This document shows positions 8,087 through 10,984 of a stretch of 10,984 nucleotides of DNA, piece by piece. The DNA is taken from positions 1-10,984 of the forward strand of contig JANYDZ010000511.1 in assembly GCA_025363375.1 (NCBI GenBank), read 5' to 3'. Each line of letters opens with the position of its first letter. Within the stretch, counting starts at the first letter, position 1. Made by a program: the position numbers and the translations under genes. Under the pieces are notes generated by a model, which was not told the DNA's origin, ran no database searches, and was given only the letters and a program-made list of their open reading frames with translations. The DNA is from Hyphomicrobiales bacterium (lineage in GTDB: Bacteria > Pseudomonadota > Alphaproteobacteria > Rhizobiales > Beijerinckiaceae).

Positions 8087-9421
8087 TCAATTGACGGCCT
8101 TTTTCTTGTCCTTGTCGGCCGGCCTGGCTTTGCCAGCCTTGTCGCCATGGCTGGCGGTCTTGACGGTTTTCGTTTTGGGAGCCGCAGGGTTCCCGACCGT
8201 CAACTTGACTGGCTTGGCGTCGGGATTGGTGGCGATCGGGGCCGACTGCGTGACGACTTTCGCCGCCGCGGCAACGACCGGCTTCGGCTTGGCCGCAATC
8301 ACGGCGGAGCCACGGGGGCCGGCAACAGGCCCGGTCCAACCGGGCGCACGGCCCACATAGACCGGGATGGGTTCAAACTCGGGCCGCACGGCCATTTGAT
8401 CGGCCGTAATCGAAGCAGCGCGGGTCGTCGCGCTCGCGGGAGGCTTTCCGTCGTTGGCGAAAAAGAGCGCGGGGCTGTCGTTATCCCCGGAGCTTATGGA
8501 TGGGGCATATCCCACTACAGGCACAGCGAAATCGTCCTCGGTAATGTTCCGCCGCTTGCGACCGCAGATTTCGGAACGGATGTCTGGAGCGCCGCCCCCG
8601 ACCGCGGGGAGGGCTGCGACTTGCTGGCCGCTTGAGGACGCCTGAAAGCCTTCGTCAAATAGACTTGCGGCCTTGATGGTGCGGGACTTGGCGTTGGGAT
8701 AGCCCATTACAACCGCGATCAACCGCCGACCGCCCCGCGTGGCGCTGGCGACAACGTTGAAACCGGACGCGCAGACAAAACCCGTCTTCATGCCGTCGGC
8801 GCCGGGATAGCGGCCCATGATGCCATTGTGAGTGGGGATGATCTTGTCGTCGAGCTTCAGGGCGCCGATGCCGTAGAGATCGGCGTGTTCAGGGAAATCG
8901 CGATACAGGGCCCGGCCGATGATGGCCATGTCGCGCGCCGAACTGACATGGGCGGGATCATGCAGCCCGTTCGGATTGACGAAATGAGATTCGCGCATGC
9001 CCAGCTCGCCGGCAACGTGGTTCATTTCATTTGCAAATGACTCGACGGATCCCGATACGCCCTCGGCGATAGTGACCGCCAGATCGTTGGCCGATTTGAC
9101 CATCAGCATTTTCAGGGCGTTGTCGAGGGTCACTTCCTGACCCGGCTTGAATCCCATTTTTGACGGCGGCATACGGGAGGCGCGGGCGGAAACCAGCAAT
9201 GGTGTATCGAGGGTCATCCGACCCTGGCGGACGGCCTTGAGCGCGGCGTAAGTGGTGACGAGCTTCGTCAGCGAGGCGGGATACCAGCGCTGCGTGGCTT
9301 CATGTTCCACGAGTACCTCGCCGTTGCGGGCGTCGATGACAAGCAACGGGGTTGCCGACGCGGAGCCGGACAGGGCCAGGCCGAGCAAGGCGAGAGGTAT
9401 GAGTTTCTGGTGCAGGGGCAT
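8087..9421 (-). CDS. D-alanyl-D-alanine carboxypeptidase (S11, PBP5-like), secreted
   Basis: This 444-residue serine peptidase trims the terminal D-Ala from peptidoglycan pentapeptides in the periplasm. A signal peptide covers residues 1-23 (basic start, L-A-L-L-G-L-A-L core, then S-A-S-A before T-P). The active-site motifs are complete: S-L-T-K at 50-53, S-A-N at 110-112, and K-T-G at 212-214. The catalytic domain ends near residue 262. About 180 residues of low-complexity Ala/Pro/Lys-rich tail follow, ending in K-D-K-K-K-A-V-N, with no recognisable PBP5 C-terminal domain or SPOR repeat. The start at 9421 is supported by AGGA 8 bases upstream and by the signal peptide beginning there; the frame stays open to 9748 but that part does not look coding. 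The CobW-type gene follows 16 bases after the stop. Confidence 0.93.
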   Translation of the reverse strand: MPLHQKLIPLALLGLALSGSASATPLLVIDARNGEVLVEHEATQRWYPASLTKLVTTYAALKAVRQGRMTLDTPLLVSARASRMPPSKMGFKPGQEVTLDNALKMLMVKSANDLAVTIAEGVSGSVESFANEMNHVAGELGMRESHFVNPNGLHDPAHVSSARDMAIIGRALYRDFPEHADLYGIGALKLDDKIIPTHNGIMGRYPGADGMKTGFVCASGFNVVASATRGGRRLIAVVMGYPNAKSRTIKAASLFDEGFQASSSGQQVAALPAVGGGAPDIRSEICGRKRRNITEDDFAVPVVGYAPSISSGDNDSPALFFANDGKPPASATTRAASITADQMAVRPEFEPIPVYVGRAPGWTGPVAGPRGSAVIAAKPKPVVAAAAKVVTQSAPIATNPDAKPVKLTVGNPAAPKTKTVKTASHGDKAGKARPADKDKKKAVN

Positions 9422-9428
9422 TGGGCAT

Positions 9429-9433
9429 TCCTG
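9429..9433 (-). promoter_or_regulatory. Ribosome binding site fixing the carboxypeptidase start
   Basis: CAGGA on the minus strand lies 7-8 bases before the ATG at 9421, which begins a clean signal peptide. It decides against the longer open frame reaching 9748. Confidence 0.6.
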
Positions 9434-9469
9434 ACGGCGGTTTGCGCGCGAATCTTCGCAGACTGTTCC

Positions 9470-9486
9470 TAGCCTTTGGAAGGCTA
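9470..9486. repeat. Perfect inverted repeat in the divergent carboxypeptidase/thiolase spacer
   Basis: TAGCCTT, a 3-base spacer TGG, and AAGGCTA form a perfect 7-base inverted repeat. It lies in the 177-base region between the divergent starts at 9421 and 9599. It could be an operator half-site pair or a hairpin in the carboxypeptidase leader. No clear promoter boxes flank it on either strand, so its role is open. Confidence 0.4.
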
Positions 9487-9584
9487 TATGAAAAGCCGGG
9501 CGATTTGGGGCGTCGACAGTCGCGTCCGACATTATCTTTGCGGTAGACTGCTTGGGCAAGGCGTTTTTGTGGCTTTCGCGCAGC

Positions 9585-9595
9585 GGGGAGAAGGA
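9585..9595 (+). promoter_or_regulatory. Ribosome binding site fixing the thiolase start
   Basis: A purine-rich GGGGAGAAGGA ends 3 bases before the ATG at 9599, with its GGAG core 8 bases away. It supports that start over the in-frame TTG at 9476. Confidence 0.7.
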
Positions 9596-9598
9596 CGC

Positions 9599-10765
9599 AT
9601 GACCGCATGTATTGTTGGCTGGTCGCACCTGGCCTTCGGCAAACACGAATCGGAAACGGTCGAAAGCCTCGTCGTCAAGGCCGCGCAAGGGGCGTTGACG
9701 CATGCCGGCGTCGGCGCGTCCGAGATCGACGAGGTTTTCCTCGGGCATTTCAACGCCGGCTTTTCGCCGCAGGATTTTACCGCCTCGCTGGTGCTGCAGG
9801 CGGATGACGCGTTGCGCTTCAAGCCGGCCACGCGCGTCGAGAACGCCTGCGCCACGGGCTCAGCGGCCGTTCACACCGCCATTCGCAGCATCGAGGCCAA
9901 ACAGGCGCGACTGGCGCTCGTCGTGGGCGTCGAACAGATGACAAAGACGCCGCCCGCGGAAATTGGGCGCAATCTCCTGCGCGCTTCCTATTTGCCGGAA
10001 GATGGCGCAATCGCCGGCGGCTTTGCGGGCGTCTTTGGCGCAATCGCCGGAAAGTATTTCCAGCGCTACGGCGATCAATCCGACGCGCTTGCGGCGATCG
10101 CGGCGAAGAACCACAAGAACGGCGTCGAGAACCCCTATGCGCAAATGCGCAAGGATCTCGGCTTTGAGTTCTGCCGCCGCGAGAGCGATAAAAACCCCTT
10201 TGTCGCGGGCCCGTTGAAGCGCACGGATTGTTCGCTCGTGTCGGACGGCGCGGCGGCGCTGGTCGTCGCCGATGTCGATGCGGCGCTGTCGATGCGGCGC
10301 GCTGTGGTGTTTCGCGCAAGCGCCCACGCGCAAGATTTTCTGCCCATGTCAAAGCGGGACATTCTCGGGTTCGAGGGCTGCGCGGAAGCATGGCGACGCG
10401 CTCTCGCTGGCGCGCGACTGAAGCTCGACGATCTTTCGTTCGTCGAAACACATGATTGTTTCACCATCGCCGAACTTATCGAATACGAAGCGATGGGCTT
10501 GACGGCGAAGGGTCAAGGCGCGCGGGCCATCCTCGACGGCGCGACGCAGAAGGACGGCAAGCTGCCGGTCAATCCTTCAGGCGGATTAAAAGCCAAGGGG
10601 CATCCGATCGGCGCGACGGGTGTGTCGATGCACGCGCTCGCCGCCATGCAATTGTGCGGCGAGGCGGGTGGCATGCAGATCGCCAACGCCAGGCTGGGCG
10701 GGGTGTTCAACATGGGCGGCGCCGCCGTCGCGAACTATGTGAGCATTCTTGAGCGCCTGAGATAG
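9599..10765 (+). CDS. SCP-x-type thiolase (acetyl-CoA acetyltransferase family)
   Basis: This 388-residue thiolase of the SCP-x/nonspecific lipid-transfer-like branch cleaves or forms beta-ketoacyl-CoA thioesters. The nucleophilic cysteine is C84 in N-A-C-A-T-G-S. The H-D-C-F-T motif is at 285-289, and G-H-P-I-G-A-T-G with the catalytic His at 335 is at 334-341. The C-terminal C-x-G motif of classic thiolases is replaced by F-N-M-G-G (370-374), as expected for this branch, in which the cysteine of H-D-C-F is the proposed alternative base. No SCP-2 sterol carrier domain is attached. The start at 9599 has a strong ribosome binding site. A small secreted protein gene begins 8 bases after the stop, suggesting co-transcription. 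The substrate chain type (fatty acid, sterol or branched) cannot be read here. Confidence 0.93.
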   Translation: MTACIVGWSHLAFGKHESETVESLVVKAAQGALTHAGVGASEIDEVFLGHFNAGFSPQDFTASLVLQADDALRFKPATRVENACATGSAAVHTAIRSIEAKQARLALVVGVEQMTKTPPAEIGRNLLRASYLPEDGAIAGGFAGVFGAIAGKYFQRYGDQSDALAAIAAKNHKNGVENPYAQMRKDLGFEFCRRESDKNPFVAGPLKRTDCSLVSDGAAALVVADVDAALSMRRAVVFRASAHAQDFLPMSKRDILGFEGCAEAWRRALAGARLKLDDLSFVETHDCFTIAELIEYEAMGLTAKGQGARAILDGATQKDGKLPVNPSGGLKAKGHPIGATGVSMHALAAMQLCGEAGGMQIANARLGGVFNMGGAAVANYVSILERLR

Positions 10766-10773
10766 TTTGGCCG

Positions 10774-10984
10774 ATGGCATTTAGTTCCAAAATTTCCATT
10801 TTGGCGTGGCTTGGTTTGACGTTTTGCGCGTCGTGCGCCCGAGCGCAGGAGCCTTTCGCCGCGCCCGGCCTGCGTTATTGCGCGCCGCCGATCAAGCCAG
10901 CCTGTGTGGACGACGCGGAGACTTACAAGTCCGCGGTGCGAAAGGCCGCGTGCAAGAAGGATGTCGAGCGTTTCGTGCCGACGG
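10774..10984 (+). CDS. Small secreted cysteine-containing protein, 3'-truncated by the window edge
   Basis: An ATG 8 bases after the thiolase stop opens a frame that runs without a stop to the end of the window; 70 residues are visible. It starts with a signal peptide: M-A-F-S-S-K, a hydrophobic core I-S-I-L-A-W-L-G-L-T-F, and a cleavage-like A-R-A before Q-E-P near residue 24-25. The mature part has three cysteines in the visible stretch (R-Y-C-A, P-A-C-V, A-A-C-K) and many Lys and Arg, suggesting a disulfide-containing periplasmic protein. I do not recognise the family. The ribosome binding site is weak, so translation may depend on the thiolase gene. Confidence 0.6.
   Translation, partial: MAFSSKISILAWLGLTFCASCARAQEPFAAPGLRYCAPPIKPACVDDAETYKSAVRKAACKKDVERFVPT

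Noticed and set aside
9422..9748. N-terminal extension of the carboxypeptidase frame
   Set aside because: It precedes a clean signal peptide with its own ribosome binding site at 9421, and it overlaps the divergent thiolase start.

Overview
The window looks like chromosomal DNA from a high-GC alphaproteobacterium, most likely in the Rhizobiales/Hyphomicrobiales. The evidence is the end of an F-type ATP synthase operon (beta then a short epsilon subunit), GC-rich codon use, and protein families typical of that order. The placement is an inference from gene content; no rRNA or other marker is present. Genes are packed tightly: no gap exceeds about 180 bases, and I see no mobile element, tRNA, rRNA or CRISPR array.

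Layout: (1) Positions 1-1629, plus strand: the 3' part of atpD and complete atpC. (2) Positions 1654-6571, minus strand, transcribed towards atpC: a very-long-chain/long-chain acyl-CoA synthetase of the FATP/FadD6 type, then a CelD/BcsL-type (BioF2-like) GNAT acyltransferase, then two related ParA/MinD-type P-loop proteins. The first P-loop protein has a canonical Walker A motif; the second has lost both lysines of that motif. (3) Positions 6611-6925, plus strand: a small TusA/SirA-family protein whose stop codon interlocks with that of the convergent next gene. (4) Positions 6922-9421, minus strand: a secreted D-alanyl-D-alanine carboxypeptidase followed 16 bases later by a CobW/COG0523 GTPase metallochaperone. 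(5) Positions 9599-10984, plus strand: an SCP-x-type thiolase, then the start of a small secreted cysteine-containing protein that runs off the window.

Most of these are housekeeping functions: energy, acyl-CoA metabolism, envelope maturation, metal homeostasis and sulfur relay. The least explained part is the 1654-3145 pair: an apparently competent ParA-like ATPase beside a divergent paralogue that should not bind or hydrolyse ATP in the normal way. The two may act as partners, possibly with the acyltransferase and acyl-CoA synthetase upstream on the same strand. That link rests only on adjacency and common strand.
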